Positions 1 through 8,224 are shown, numbered from the stretch's first letter. The stretch: DNA of 17,539 nt from JAGNRR01 sp964612525 (GCA_964612525.1 CAZTCQ010000058.1:1-17539); one strand, 5' to 3'. A program made the numbers and translations. Notes: a model not told the origin generated them from the sequence alone.

Positions 1-1080
1 AATTATTTTCATAAGAAATATAATACGAAGCTGGTTCTTTTTAACAAGACAATTAAGTATGATTTGGAAGAAGATGTATCCATTGATATGATTGATAATA
101 TGAAACTCTATAAAAGGACGCCACTCAATTTTATCAAATTGCCTTTGTTAGCTTACCGGTATGCAAAGTTTTGTAAGAAAAATAATATTGAAACAAGTTT
201 ATCGTTTCTTCCCAGACCCAATTGGGTAGCCGTGATGTCTAAATGGTTTGGGAATAAGGCAAAAATTATTTTATGCGAGGTTTCTACACCTTCTCAGAAG
301 TATAATAAGAAAAAAATAGGCGGTCGCATTTCATTGAGTTTGATGAGATGGCTTTATCCCAAGGGAGATCTCGTTATTGCTAATTCAAAAGGAACGGCTC
401 TAGAAATGAAAGAGATGTTCAAGGTTAAAAATGTAGACTGTATCTACAACCCTGTCGAACTAGATGTGATTACCGAAAAAAAGAACTTAGAACCGGCAAC
501 AACTTTGGAGTACGACCTATTTACTTTTATCAAAGTGGCAAGATTCCAGTATCCCAAAGATTTTACTACTTTACTAACTGCATTTGCCAATATGAAGAAC
601 AAAAAGTGCCAATTGGTTTTGTTGGGAATTGGTGAGGACTTGGAAAATGCTACCAAGCTAGCTACGGGATTGGAAATATCGGATAGGGTGAAATTTGTTG
701 GATTTGACCGAAACCCATTCGCTTATTTATCAAGGTCCCATTGTTTCGTATTTTCTTCTCTTTATGAAGGCTTTCCGAATTCCATGCAAGAGGCACTGGC
801 CTGCGGACTGCCGGTTGTTAGCACTGATTGTACGAACGGCCCAAGAGAAATGTTGGCTCCTAACATTGATATAAAAAAGGACCTTTTTGCCGAAGAGAAT
901 ATTTACGTTGGCGAAGCTGGTATTCTAGTACCCTTGCAGAATCCTGAGGCTTTGCAAAAAGCAATGGATTTAATGGTAAAAGATAAACAACTGTACAACA
1001 AATTAAGAAATAATACTGACGAAATAGTTAGTAAATTCGCACGAGATTCGATTGTTCAAGATTTTGAGCAATTTATATAA
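1..1080 (+). CDS. GT4 glycosyltransferase, 5'-truncated by window edge
   Basis: Probable retaining glycosyltransferase that adds a sugar from an NDP-sugar to a lipid-linked polysaccharide intermediate at the cytoplasmic face of the inner membrane. The reading frame is open from base 1 (it begins NYFHKKYNTK), so the TTG at 64 is not needed as a start and the true start lies before the window. The C-terminal half is a clear GT4 (Glycos_transf_1) domain: a FIKVARFQYPKD strand, LVLLGIGED, and the EX7E motif in EGFPNSMQE at bases 766-792, followed by ACGLPVVSTDC and GPREML, which resembles PglJ/PglH-type HexNAc transferases. It ends 6 bases before the next gene, so it is part of the polysaccharide operon. 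The family is secure; donor, acceptor and linkage cannot be read from the sequence. Confidence 0.9.
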   Translation, partial: NYFHKKYNTKLVLFNKTIKYDLEEDVSIDMIDNMKLYKRTPLNFIKLPLLAYRYAKFCKKNNIETSLSFLPRPNWVAVMSKWFGNKAKIILCEVSTPSQKYNKKKIGGRISLSLMRWLYPKGDLVIANSKGTALEMKEMFKVKNVDCIYNPVELDVITEKKNLEPATTLEYDLFTFIKVARFQYPKDFTTLLTAFANMKNKKCQLVLLGIGEDLENATKLATGLEISDRVKFVGFDRNPFAYLSRSHCFVFSSLYEGFPNSMQEALACGLPVVSTDCTNGPREMLAPNIDIKKDLFAEENIYVGEAGILVPLQNPEALQKAMDLMVKDKQLYNKLRNNTDEIVSKFARDSIVQDFEQFI

Positions 1081-1086
1081 TTTATT

Positions 1087-2007
1087 ATGGCAAATATTTT
1101 AATTACAGGTGGTGCAGGTAACGTGGCCTCAAGCTTGGCGGAACGTTTTTCTAAAGATGAGTCCAATACAGTTGTAGTGGTTGATAATTTATCTACTGGC
1201 GAGCGAAGCAAGGTGCCCACTCATTTCAAAAATTGTAAATTTATTGAAGCAGATGCGAATGACTATGATCAATTGGTTCCTGTATTTGAGGATCATAATT
1301 TTGATTATGTTTTTCATTACGCAGCTGTGGTAGGAGTTCTAAGAACATTGGAGAATCCGATTAATGTGTTACATGATATAGAAGGTTTTAAACATATGCT
1401 TGATTTGTCAGTCAAACACAATGTGAAACGATTTATTTTCTCTTCTTCTTCTGAGGTGTACGGTGAGCCCGTTGAGATTCCTCAAATTGAAGATACAACC
1501 CCTTTGAATGCAAAATTACCGTACGCCATCGTAAAGAGTGTAGGAGAATCATTTCTTAAGAGTTATCAGCAAATGCACGGTTTGGATTATACAATTTTCA
1601 GATTTTTCAATACATACGGACCGAAACAAAGCACCGACTTTGTGATAAGTAAGTTCATTAGTCAGGCTAAGAATAATGAGGACATAACCATTTATGGTGA
1701 TGGCTCGCAAACTAGAACATTTTGCTATATAGATGATAACACTGAATTTACCGAGCATATTATAAATAATGACTTGTTCATAAATGACACAGTAAACGTC
1801 GGCAGTGATTTGGAAATGACCATAAAAGAATTGGCTGAAAGAATTATAGAAATATTAAAATCAGATTCTAAAATAATTTACTTACCAGCATTGAAAGAAG
1901 GGGATATGAAGCGAAGATGCCCAGACATCAGTAAAATGAAATCTGCCTTCGGAAGAGAGCTAACTACATTGGAAGAGGGGATTTTAAAAACTGCAAAACA
2001 CCACTAA
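1087..2007 (+). CDS. NAD-dependent epimerase/dehydratase (extended SDR)
   Basis: Extended short-chain dehydrogenase acting on an NDP-sugar, probably supplying a precursor to the polysaccharide made by the neighbouring transferases. The 306 aa are normal for the family. The N-terminal Rossmann motif is TGGAGNVAS (residues 7-15), with Ala14 in place of the usual last Gly of GxxGxxG. VVVVDNLSTG follows strand beta-2, SSSSEVYG (119-126) carries the catalytic Ser/Thr, and Tyr146-x3-Lys150 (YAIVK) is the catalytic pair. RFFNTYGP and the GDGSQTRTFCYIDD stretch match the sugar-binding part of UDP-glucose 4-epimerase and UDP-glucuronate decarboxylase-like enzymes. It lies 6 bases after the glycosyltransferase and 7 before the beta-helix gene. 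The exact reaction (4-epimerase, 4,6-dehydratase or decarboxylase) is not resolved; a paralogue lies at 5902. Confidence 0.88.
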   Translation: MANILITGGAGNVASSLAERFSKDESNTVVVVDNLSTGERSKVPTHFKNCKFIEADANDYDQLVPVFEDHNFDYVFHYAAVVGVLRTLENPINVLHDIEGFKHMLDLSVKHNVKRFIFSSSSEVYGEPVEIPQIEDTTPLNAKLPYAIVKSVGESFLKSYQQMHGLDYTIFRFFNTYGPKQSTDFVISKFISQAKNNEDITIYGDGSQTRTFCYIDDNTEFTEHIINNDLFINDTVNVGSDLEMTIKELAERIIEILKSDSKIIYLPALKEGDMKRRCPDISKMKSAFGRELTTLEEGILKTAKHH

Positions 2008-2014
2008 CAAATTC

Positions 2015-3451
2015 ATGAAAGCATCATTTTTCTTCATTGCCATCACTATTTTTCTTTTTAACTGTACCGTTATCGAAGGTCAGAGTCAATCCTATATTGT
2101 AAAGTCAATCAAAGATTTCGGAGCTACGGGAAATGGAATTACGAATGATTCAGAAGCTTTCTCGAAGGCGGCGAAATTTTTTAATGCAAGGGGAGGAAAT
2201 GGTAAACTAACAATTCCTTCGGGGACTTATTTAGTCGGAAAGCAAATTAGGAAAGCTGGAATTTTTAAAGGGAGACATTTATTGGCTTTAAAAGAGTGTA
2301 ATAATTTAAAAATAGAAGCTGCTGCCAATAGTAAAATAGTATATAAGAAAGCAATGCGATTTGGTACCTTTCTTCCTTTCTCGAATAAGAGATATACTTC
2401 AAAGGATAAAATCGTTCGCAAGAAAGAATATCTTAGTACGGTGGGTAATTGTATTTATCTTATCAAGTGTAGTAATATACAAATAGATGGTCTTGAGTTG
2501 GATGGCAGCGCGAATGACGCTATTAAAGGAGGCCGATACGGTGATAAAGGAATTCAGGCTCCTTATTCTGGGATTGGTATTCTGGATGGTACTAATATTT
2601 CTATTAAGAATAGTTCAATAACGGATTTTGGATTAGACGGTATTTACATCAGCACTACCAAGGGCAATTTCAGTCAGAATAATATAAGTATCATTAATAC
2701 GGATTGTACTTATAATGGAAGGCAGGGCTTGTCAATAGTGGGGGGTAGTGGGATTCAGGTTGATAATTGTAAATTTAATTATACGGGTACTGGAAAATTT
2801 AGGTCGAGTCCCATGGCCGGTGTTGATATTGAACCTAATGCAGGTTCAAGAGCGAGAAATATCACTATTAAAAATTCTGAAATGATTGATAATGTGGGCG
2901 TAGGTTTCATTTCTATGAATGGAGATGCTCGGAATGTCAAACTAAAAAACTGTCTAATAATAGGAAGGAAGAATTGGTCTAGTTGGGTGCAAAAACCTGA
3001 TTTTACGTTTACCGATTGTAAGTTCTATGGTTCCATAGTCCATGGTTATCCAGCCAAAAATAATATGGATAGAACGAGGTACTTTAATTGTTACTTTTCG
3101 GATACTACCTTCAAAACGAGAGGTAGATATCTGGCAGAAATAAGTTCAGGCTACAATCAGATTTTTGACAACTGTGTTTTTAGTGCAAAATCAAAGAAGG
3201 TAATTTATCATAGATCTAGACCGCCCTCTAAAAATTTGTATACTCAATTTAGAAATTGTACGTTCCGAGTTAACTCGGCAAAATTTGGTCCGAAAGCTTT
3301 TTTAGGGATTCTCGGTAAGGTCCGCTTAATTAATAATTCATTCGAAGTGAACGAGCAGAAGAGTCAATTAAAGGGTAAATATTTTAAGTTTGAGGGAGTA
3401 GAAGGAGGAGAAACTAATATTCGAAAGTTTGGTGTAAAAACGGTTGAGTAA
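2015..3451 (+). CDS. secreted right-handed beta-helix protein, pectate-lyase/polygalacturonase-like
   Basis: Predicted exported parallel beta-helix protein of 478 aa. The N-terminus (about residues 1-23) is a hydrophobic signal peptide; Cys17 in LFNC is a poor lipobox, so a plain Sec signal is as likely. Residues 33-55 (DFGATGNGITND) are the entry motif of the pectate_lyase_3/GH28 superfamily, followed by the usual PSGTYLVG. From about 145 to 450 there are repeated NI-x-I-x-N-S/C coils typical of a right-handed beta-helix (IQIDGLELDGS, ISIKNSSITD, VKLKNCLIIG). The GH28 active-site set (NTD, DD, HG, RIK) is not complete, so polygalacturonase activity is not supported. Its place inside a glycosyltransferase operon, abutting the next gene with no gap, suggests a periplasmic or surface enzyme that cuts or epimerises the polysaccharide made there. 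That role is inferred. Confidence 0.82.
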   Translation: MKASFFFIAITIFLFNCTVIEGQSQSYIVKSIKDFGATGNGITNDSEAFSKAAKFFNARGGNGKLTIPSGTYLVGKQIRKAGIFKGRHLLALKECNNLKIEAAANSKIVYKKAMRFGTFLPFSNKRYTSKDKIVRKKEYLSTVGNCIYLIKCSNIQIDGLELDGSANDAIKGGRYGDKGIQAPYSGIGILDGTNISIKNSSITDFGLDGIYISTTKGNFSQNNISIINTDCTYNGRQGLSIVGGSGIQVDNCKFNYTGTGKFRSSPMAGVDIEPNAGSRARNITIKNSEMIDNVGVGFISMNGDARNVKLKNCLIIGRKNWSSWVQKPDFTFTDCKFYGSIVHGYPAKNNMDRTRYFNCYFSDTTFKTRGRYLAEISSGYNQIFDNCVFSAKSKKVIYHRSRPPSKNLYTQFRNCTFRVNSAKFGPKAFLGILGKVRLINNSFEVNEQKSQLKGKYFKFEGVEGGETNIRKFGVKTVE

Positions 3452-4795
3452 ATGCCAGGTATTATCCAATATACAACAGCGCCTCTGCTAGGGTTTGTAT
3501 ATTTTTTGGCGGTGATCATTATATTTCGAAGGTCCGTTCAAAAAGAGTATCCTGAGATATATAGAGTTTTCAAGTACGGACTTTTCTTTAAGATTATTAG
3601 TTCGATTCTAGTTGAGTTGGTTTATATCCATTATTATGGTTATGGAGATACATTAGTGTATTATCGAGAGGCCACTTTCTTCTTAAACAAGCTAGTCCAC
3701 AATCCACAAGACTTTTTTTATTTGTTTAATTTAACTCCAGAAGAGTATAAGATTGTCTTTGAGGAAGTAATTCAAAGTAATAGTGGTCTAATGGCTTATT
3801 ACAATGAGTCCACTGTTAGAATGATTAAAATAAGTGCTTTTATATCTCTATTTTCCTTTAATTCACTTTTTGGAATTGGCATGTTATACGGCTGTTTATG
3901 CTATGTAGGATTGTATCATTTGTTTAGAGTGGTAGCGTACCACCTGCCTGAAGTTAATTACAAATATCTTTTTGCTTCCATTGTTTTTTTACCTTCGGTA
4001 ATGTTTTGGGGATCAGGTTTATTAAAAGAACCCATCGCGATTTTTTTGCTTTGCCTTATTGTTTATCATTTACATAAGTTGATAGTTAAAAGAAAATTCA
4101 ATATCTTTTCTTTAATCATTCTTATCTTTTTCGTAGGATTACTCTCTAAGTTAAAATCTTTTTATCTTATTGCACTGTATCCATCATTTGCACTTTTCGT
4201 ATTTTTTCATTATCTGAATCTAATAAACTCTAATTTGTTACGAAGAGGTTCTAAACTAATTTCATTATTCTCTTTGACCATTCTAACCTTGTCTTTACCT
4301 TTTATTTTCGTTTATACTGGCTTAGACGAAAAAATTATGGGTTCTACAATTGAGTATATTATTACTCATAGTGATAATTTGAGTTCCAACTCTGGAAGTG
4401 GGTATTCATTAGAGTTGTCAAGTCCGAGTTTTACGGCGCTACTGGGTGCAGCGCCCCAAGCGATTGTTGTAAGTTTATTTAGGCCCTTTTTATGGGAGTC
4501 CACCAAAATAGTTATCTTGATTTCAGCTATTGAAAGTTTTTTGGTTACTCTAATTACTATTCTTTTTATTTTTAAGGTCGGTCCGGCCACGATCGCTAAG
4601 AATTTTTTGAAATACCCTATCTTGCAATTTTTGTTTCTTTTTACAATCGCCTTTGCAATTATAGTAGGCGTGTCTTCGGGTAATTTTGGAGCCTTGGTAA
4701 GATATAAAGTACCTTGTATTCCATTTTTTATGGCATTCTTAGTCGGGTCAATTTTATTGAAAAAAACCAATAGTAACCTAGTAAGTAGCAACTAA
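3452..4795 (+). CDS. polytopic membrane protein, putative Wzy-like polysaccharide polymerase
   Basis: Integral membrane protein of 447 aa with roughly ten hydrophobic segments (about residues 8-25, 43-60, 128-158, 172-182, 194-206, 217-235, 237-255, 269-288, 352-374, 390-407, 421-436). Two soluble loops break these up, at about 62-120 and 292-325. Visible signatures are YGDTLVYY (64-71), LPSVMFWGSGLLKEP (180-194), SLFRPFLWES (341-350) and GALVRYKVPCIPFF (413-426). From memory these resemble an uncharacterised family common in Bacteroidota exopolysaccharide clusters. Wzy polymerases share this topology and poor sequence conservation, and no other polymerase candidate is visible in the operon part seen here. 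The ATG immediately follows the TAA of the beta-helix gene, so translation is probably coupled. An O-antigen ligase or flippase-like role cannot be excluded. Confidence 0.7.
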   Translation: MPGIIQYTTAPLLGFVYFLAVIIIFRRSVQKEYPEIYRVFKYGLFFKIISSILVELVYIHYYGYGDTLVYYREATFFLNKLVHNPQDFFYLFNLTPEEYKIVFEEVIQSNSGLMAYYNESTVRMIKISAFISLFSFNSLFGIGMLYGCLCYVGLYHLFRVVAYHLPEVNYKYLFASIVFLPSVMFWGSGLLKEPIAIFLLCLIVYHLHKLIVKRKFNIFSLIILIFFVGLLSKLKSFYLIALYPSFALFVFFHYLNLINSNLLRRGSKLISLFSLTILTLSLPFIFVYTGLDEKIMGSTIEYIITHSDNLSSNSGSGYSLELSSPSFTALLGAAPQAIVVSLFRPFLWESTKIVILISAIESFLVTLITILFIFKVGPATIAKNFLKYPILQFLFLFTIAFAIIVGVSSGNFGALVRYKVPCIPFFMAFLVGSILLKKTNSNLVSSN

Positions 4796-4796
4796 T

Positions 4797-5909
4797 ATGA
4801 ACATTGCAGTAACAGCTAATTCGGCATGGAATCTTTTAAATTTTAGATTGTCATTGCTTCAAACTTTAGCAAGGGAAGGTCATCAGGTTTTTGCAATTGC
4901 TCCACTAGACGAGGCAGTAGAACAAATAACGCTACAATCTAAGGCTAAGTTTATTCCACTGAAAATGCTATCTCGCAAAGGAAGTAATCCATATCAGGAC
5001 ATAAAACTAATTCGTGAATACCGAAAAATTTATAAAGAAAACCAAATAGATATTGCGATCCAGTATACAATTAAACCCAATATATATGGCAGTCTAGCCG
5101 GCGCTCGCGTAGGCACAAAAACCATCTCTAATCTTACAGGATTAGGGTATGTATTTTTAAATAAATCATTGAAAAATACCATTGCAAAAAAGCTTTACAA
5201 AGTTAGTCTTAGAAAAACGAGTTTTGCTTGCTTTCATAATGCCACCGATGCTCAACTTTTTAATGAGCTCGGACTCGTTAGTAAAGCAAAAATTAAAGTT
5301 ATAAATGGTTCAGGGGTTGACACACAATTTTATCAAGCATTTGAAAGACCACAAAACGAAAAATTCGTTTTTCTTTTTATCGGGAGATTATTAGTGGACA
5401 AAGGGATTCGGGAACTGTTAGAGGCCTACCAAAAACTGTTTCAGCATAACAAAAATATAGAGCTGCAGATTTTGGGTGATATTGATATTGGTAATCCTGC
5501 ATCGCTCACTGGAGAGGATATAGAGAATTATAAGAAAAAAACGAACCTCGTTCATCATGGTATGCAAGCGGAAGTAAAGGATTTTATTAATTCCAGTGAT
5601 TGTGTTGTGTTGCCTTCTTATAGAGAAGGATTACCAAAATCTTTGCTTGAGTCCATGAGTATGTCTACTCCCATTATTACGGTCAATAGTGTTGGTTGTG
5701 AACATTTGATTGACAATGAGAAGAATGGTTTTCTAGCGGAACTGAAATCAAGTGAAAGTCTCTTCCAAAAAATGAAGCAAATGTCTGAGTTATCAGTAGG
5801 TAAAAGAAATGATATGGGTATACAGGGTAGAAAACTGGTACTCGAAAATTATAGCTCAGAAATCATCAATAACGAATACATAAAGTTAATTTCGCAACTA
5901 AGTGAATAA
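4797..5909 (+). CDS. GT4 glycosyltransferase (PglA-like)
   Basis: Cytoplasmic GT4 glycosyltransferase of 370 aa with both GT-B domains. The N-terminal acceptor domain (MNIAVTANSAWNLLNFRLSLL, then GHQVFAIAP) and IQYTIKPNIYGSLAG with TISNLTGLGYVF are characteristic of the PglA/WbpX-type transferases that add an early HexNAc to an undecaprenyl-linked sugar. The C-terminal donor domain has FLFIGRLLVDKGIREL, LGDIDIGNP and the EX7E motif in EGLPKSLLE (Glu277 and Glu285). It starts one base after the Wzy-like gene and its last 8 bases overlap the next gene, so it belongs to the operon. With the UDP-HexNAc epimerase next door, a GalNAc or GalNAcA donor is plausible, but that is inference from context. 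Confidence 0.9.
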   Translation: MNIAVTANSAWNLLNFRLSLLQTLAREGHQVFAIAPLDEAVEQITLQSKAKFIPLKMLSRKGSNPYQDIKLIREYRKIYKENQIDIAIQYTIKPNIYGSLAGARVGTKTISNLTGLGYVFLNKSLKNTIAKKLYKVSLRKTSFACFHNATDAQLFNELGLVSKAKIKVINGSGVDTQFYQAFERPQNEKFVFLFIGRLLVDKGIRELLEAYQKLFQHNKNIELQILGDIDIGNPASLTGEDIENYKKKTNLVHHGMQAEVKDFINSSDCVVLPSYREGLPKSLLESMSMSTPIITVNSVGCEHLIDNEKNGFLAELKSSESLFQKMKQMSELSVGKRNDMGIQGRKLVLENYSSEIINNEYIKLISQLSE

Positions 5910-6867
5910 CATACTACTTACAGGGGGGGCAGGTTTTATTGGTTCCAATTTATTGCGAACCTTACTGGAGGATGATCGTATCGGACTAGTCAGAGTAATT
6001 GACAACTTTGAAACAGGCTACCGCCAAAATTTAGAACAGGTCAAAAATCATCCGAAGTTTGAACTTTTTGAAGCTAGTATCACTGATTTTCAAAAATGTA
6101 AAGAGGCTATGGAAGGAATCACTCATGTGAGTCACCAAGCAGCTTTGGGATCAGTGCCTAGAAGTATCAATAATCCACGAGCAACGAATGAAACCAATAT
6201 TGTGGGTTCCATCAATATTTTTACAGCAGCCAAGGAAGCTGGTGTAAAAAGAGTAGTTTACGCAGCATCTTCTTCTACCTATGGCGATAGTCAGGGCTTA
6301 CCTAAAATAGAACATACGATTGGCAAACCCCTCTCTCCTTATGCTGTTACTAAATACGTGATGGAGCTTTATGCGGATGTTTTTGGTAAAACCTACGATA
6401 TGAGTTTTATTGGTTTGCGATACTTCAATGTGTTTGGTCCTCATCAAAGTCCGAAGGGAGCTTACGCTGCCGTAATTCCGTTATTTATGGATGCTGTTTT
6501 AAACAATGAACCACCTACTATTAATGGGGATGGAAGTTTTAGCAGAGATTTTACCTACGTTCAAAATGTGGTGCAAGCTAATATGAAAGCGCTTTTTACT
6601 GAAAATCCAGAAGCCGAAAATCAGGTATATAATGTTGCTTTTGGTGAAAGCACAACTTTGCTTGAGCTATTTGATGCGATAAAAAAACAAGCAGGTTCAA
6701 CGATAGAACCCGAGCATGGTCCAACGCGGGCAGGAGATATCCCACACAGTTTAGCCGATATAGCTAAAGCAAAAGAAAGACTGGGATATGATCCAAAAAT
6801 TTCAGTACAGGAAGGCATTGCCACTGCTTTTGAGTGGTACAAAGAGAATCGAAAATACTTTGTTTAA
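5902..6867 (+). CDS. wbpP: UDP-N-acetylglucosamine 4-epimerase (WbpP/TviC/Gne type)
   Basis: Extended SDR of 321 aa that interconverts UDP-GlcNAc(A) and UDP-GalNAc(A) using bound NAD. It has the classical TGGAGFIGS motif (residues 7-15), HQAALGSVPRSI (78-89), AASSSTYGD (121-129) and Tyr147-x3-Lys151 in SPYAVTKY. KGAYAAVIPLF and INGDGSFSRDFTYV complete the WbpP/TviC signature, which separates it from GalE and from the paralogue at 1087. The start is GTG at 5902. A TAA lies directly before it in frame and the nucleotide-binding motif begins seven codons later, so no other start is possible. It overlaps the previous gene by 8 bases, implying coupled translation. A run of seven G (5923-5929) encodes part of the Rossmann loop. 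It ends the operon just before a terminator. Confidence 0.9.
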   Translation: MNNILLTGGAGFIGSNLLRTLLEDDRIGLVRVIDNFETGYRQNLEQVKNHPKFELFEASITDFQKCKEAMEGITHVSHQAALGSVPRSINNPRATNETNIVGSINIFTAAKEAGVKRVVYAASSSTYGDSQGLPKIEHTIGKPLSPYAVTKYVMELYADVFGKTYDMSFIGLRYFNVFGPHQSPKGAYAAVIPLFMDAVLNNEPPTINGDGSFSRDFTYVQNVVQANMKALFTENPEAENQVYNVAFGESTTLLELFDAIKKQAGSTIEPEHGPTRAGDIPHSLADIAKAKERLGYDPKISVQEGIATAFEWYKENRKYFV

Positions 6868-6878
6868 AATATTTCTAT

Positions 6879-6912
6879 AAAAAAAGCAAGTCGCTCTGAC
6901 TTGCTTTTTTTC
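6879..6912. terminator. bidirectional intrinsic terminator between convergent genes
   Basis: A perfect 14-bp stem (6879-6892 paired with 6898-6911) around a GCTCT loop. The core is AAGCAAGTC/GACTTGCTT; a run of eight T follows on the + strand and seven A precede, which read as T on the minus strand. It sits 11 bases after the epimerase stop and 22 before the end of the convergent dehydrogenase, so it can end transcription from both sides. Confidence 0.9.
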
Positions 6913-6934
6913 ACTTTATATTGAAAACCTATAC

Positions 6935-8224
6935 CTACAAGCTCCAATAATTAATATCCTTCATCTCACCGCGATATAATCCCTTTACGTCAAAGAGAAC
7001 ACCTTTATCCGTTAGGCGATCTTGATAAAACTGCTCGCTATGATCACGATATTGTTTGTGACCAACAGCTACTATGATAAAGTTATAATTGTCACCAATT
7101 TCATCATTCAGCTTGATACCATATTCTTCTTCCATTTCCTCGGGCACGGCATAAGGATCTACAATATCAAGGTGCAAGCTATAATCTTCTAATTCCTGAA
7201 TCAGTTCTACAACCTTTGAGTTGCGGATGTCCGCTACATTTTCTTTAAAAGTGGTTCCCATAACAAGTACTCTGGCCTTGGCAATCGGTACGCCGGTTTT
7301 GATAATTTCTTGAGTAACTTTTTTGGCTACATAAGCAGGCATTTCATCATTAATGATTCTTCCGGATAGAATTACCTTAGATTTTACACCTAATTGCTCA
7401 GCTTTATACGTCAAGTAATAAGGATCTACACCAATGCAATGTCCACCAACTAATCCAGGATAGAATTTTAAGAAATTCCATTTGGTTCCTGCTGCCTCAA
7501 TTACATCGTAGGTATTAATATCCATTTCTTTAAAAATGATACTCAGCTCATTCATTAAAGAAATATTCAAATCTCTTTGAGAGTTTTCTACAATTTTAGC
7601 GGCTTCAGCTACTTTAATAGAAGTCGCTCGGTGCACACCCGCCTCAATGACTAGCTCATACACTTTCGCTATTTCTTCCAGTGACTCTTCATCGCATCCT
7701 GAAACGATTTTTACGGTATTGGTAAGGGTGTGTACTTTATCGCCTGGGTTAATTCTTTCGGGGCTATAGCCAGATTTAAAACCTACTTTATCTTTCAATC
7801 CCGAAATTTCTTCAACGATTGGAATACAATCTTCTTCCGTACAACCGGGATATACCGTTGACTCATATACTACGTAATCACCTTCACTAATCACATTTCC
7901 AATAGTTCTAGAGGCACTCAACACGGGCGTTAAGTTTGGAACCTTGTGTTCATCCACAGGAGTCGGCACCGCTACTATGTAAAAAGAAGCCTCTTTTAAT
8001 TTTTCAATATCATCAGTAAACTCAATGCTTTTATTATCAAACTCTTCAGCAGCAACTTCATAACTCGGGTCTTGACGGTTTTTCATCATCTCTACGCGCT
8101 TGGCATTAATATCAAATCCAATTACGTCTGTACTTTTCGCAAACTCAAGCGCTATGGGTAAACCCACATAGCCTAAACCTACAACTGCGATTTTTTTCTT
8201 TCTATCAATGATATCCTGATACAT
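6935..8224 (-). CDS. tviB: UDP-N-acetyl-hexosamine 6-dehydrogenase (TviB/WbpO family)
   Basis: NAD-dependent enzyme that oxidises C6 of UDP-GlcNAc or UDP-GalNAc twice to the uronic acid, giving UDP-GlcNAcA or UDP-GalNAcA for an acidic polysaccharide. The 429 aa carry all three UDPG/MGDP dehydrogenase domains. Visible are the Rossmann motif GLGYVG (16-21), VPTPV, YESTVYPGCTEE (120-131), GYSPERINPGDK (152-163), KVAEAAKIVENSQRDLN (204-220), the catalytic Cys263 in GGHCIGVDPYYL, and GTTFKENVADIRN at the start of the UDP-binding domain. The match is closest to Salmonella TviB and Pseudomonas WbpO as remembered, rather than to Ugd. It faces the polysaccharide operon and supplies the partner reaction to the WbpP-like epimerase. 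It lies 88 bases downstream of rnhB but has its own -7 box, so it may be transcribed separately. Confidence 0.93.
   Translation of the reverse strand: MYQDIIDRKKKIAVVGLGYVGLPIALEFAKSTDVIGFDINAKRVEMMKNRQDPSYEVAAEEFDNKSIEFTDDIEKLKEASFYIVAVPTPVDEHKVPNLTPVLSASRTIGNVISEGDYVVYESTVYPGCTEEDCIPIVEEISGLKDKVGFKSGYSPERINPGDKVHTLTNTVKIVSGCDEESLEEIAKVYELVIEAGVHRATSIKVAEAAKIVENSQRDLNISLMNELSIIFKEMDINTYDVIEAAGTKWNFLKFYPGLVGGHCIGVDPYYLTYKAEQLGVKSKVILSGRIINDEMPAYVAKKVTQEIIKTGVPIAKARVLVMGTTFKENVADIRNSKVVELIQELEDYSLHLDIVDPYAVPEEMEEEYGIKLNDEIGDNYNFIIVAVGHKQYRDHSEQFYQDRLTDKGVLFDVKGLYRGEMKDINYWSL

Noticed and set aside
64..66. TTG at 64 as the start of the first glycosyltransferase
   Set aside because: The frame is open back to base 1 with glycosyltransferase-like residues, so the gene simply begins outside the window.
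2697..2760. NTD-like tripeptide in the beta-helix protein suggesting a GH28 polygalacturonase
   Set aside because: The other GH28 active-site motifs (DD, HG, RIK) are absent in the expected order, so the tripeptide is probably coincidence.
4366..4791. 141-codon minus-strand frame inside the Wzy-like gene
   Set aside because: It is fully antisense to a convincing membrane-protein gene, with a low-complexity Lys/Ile-rich product and no family resemblance.
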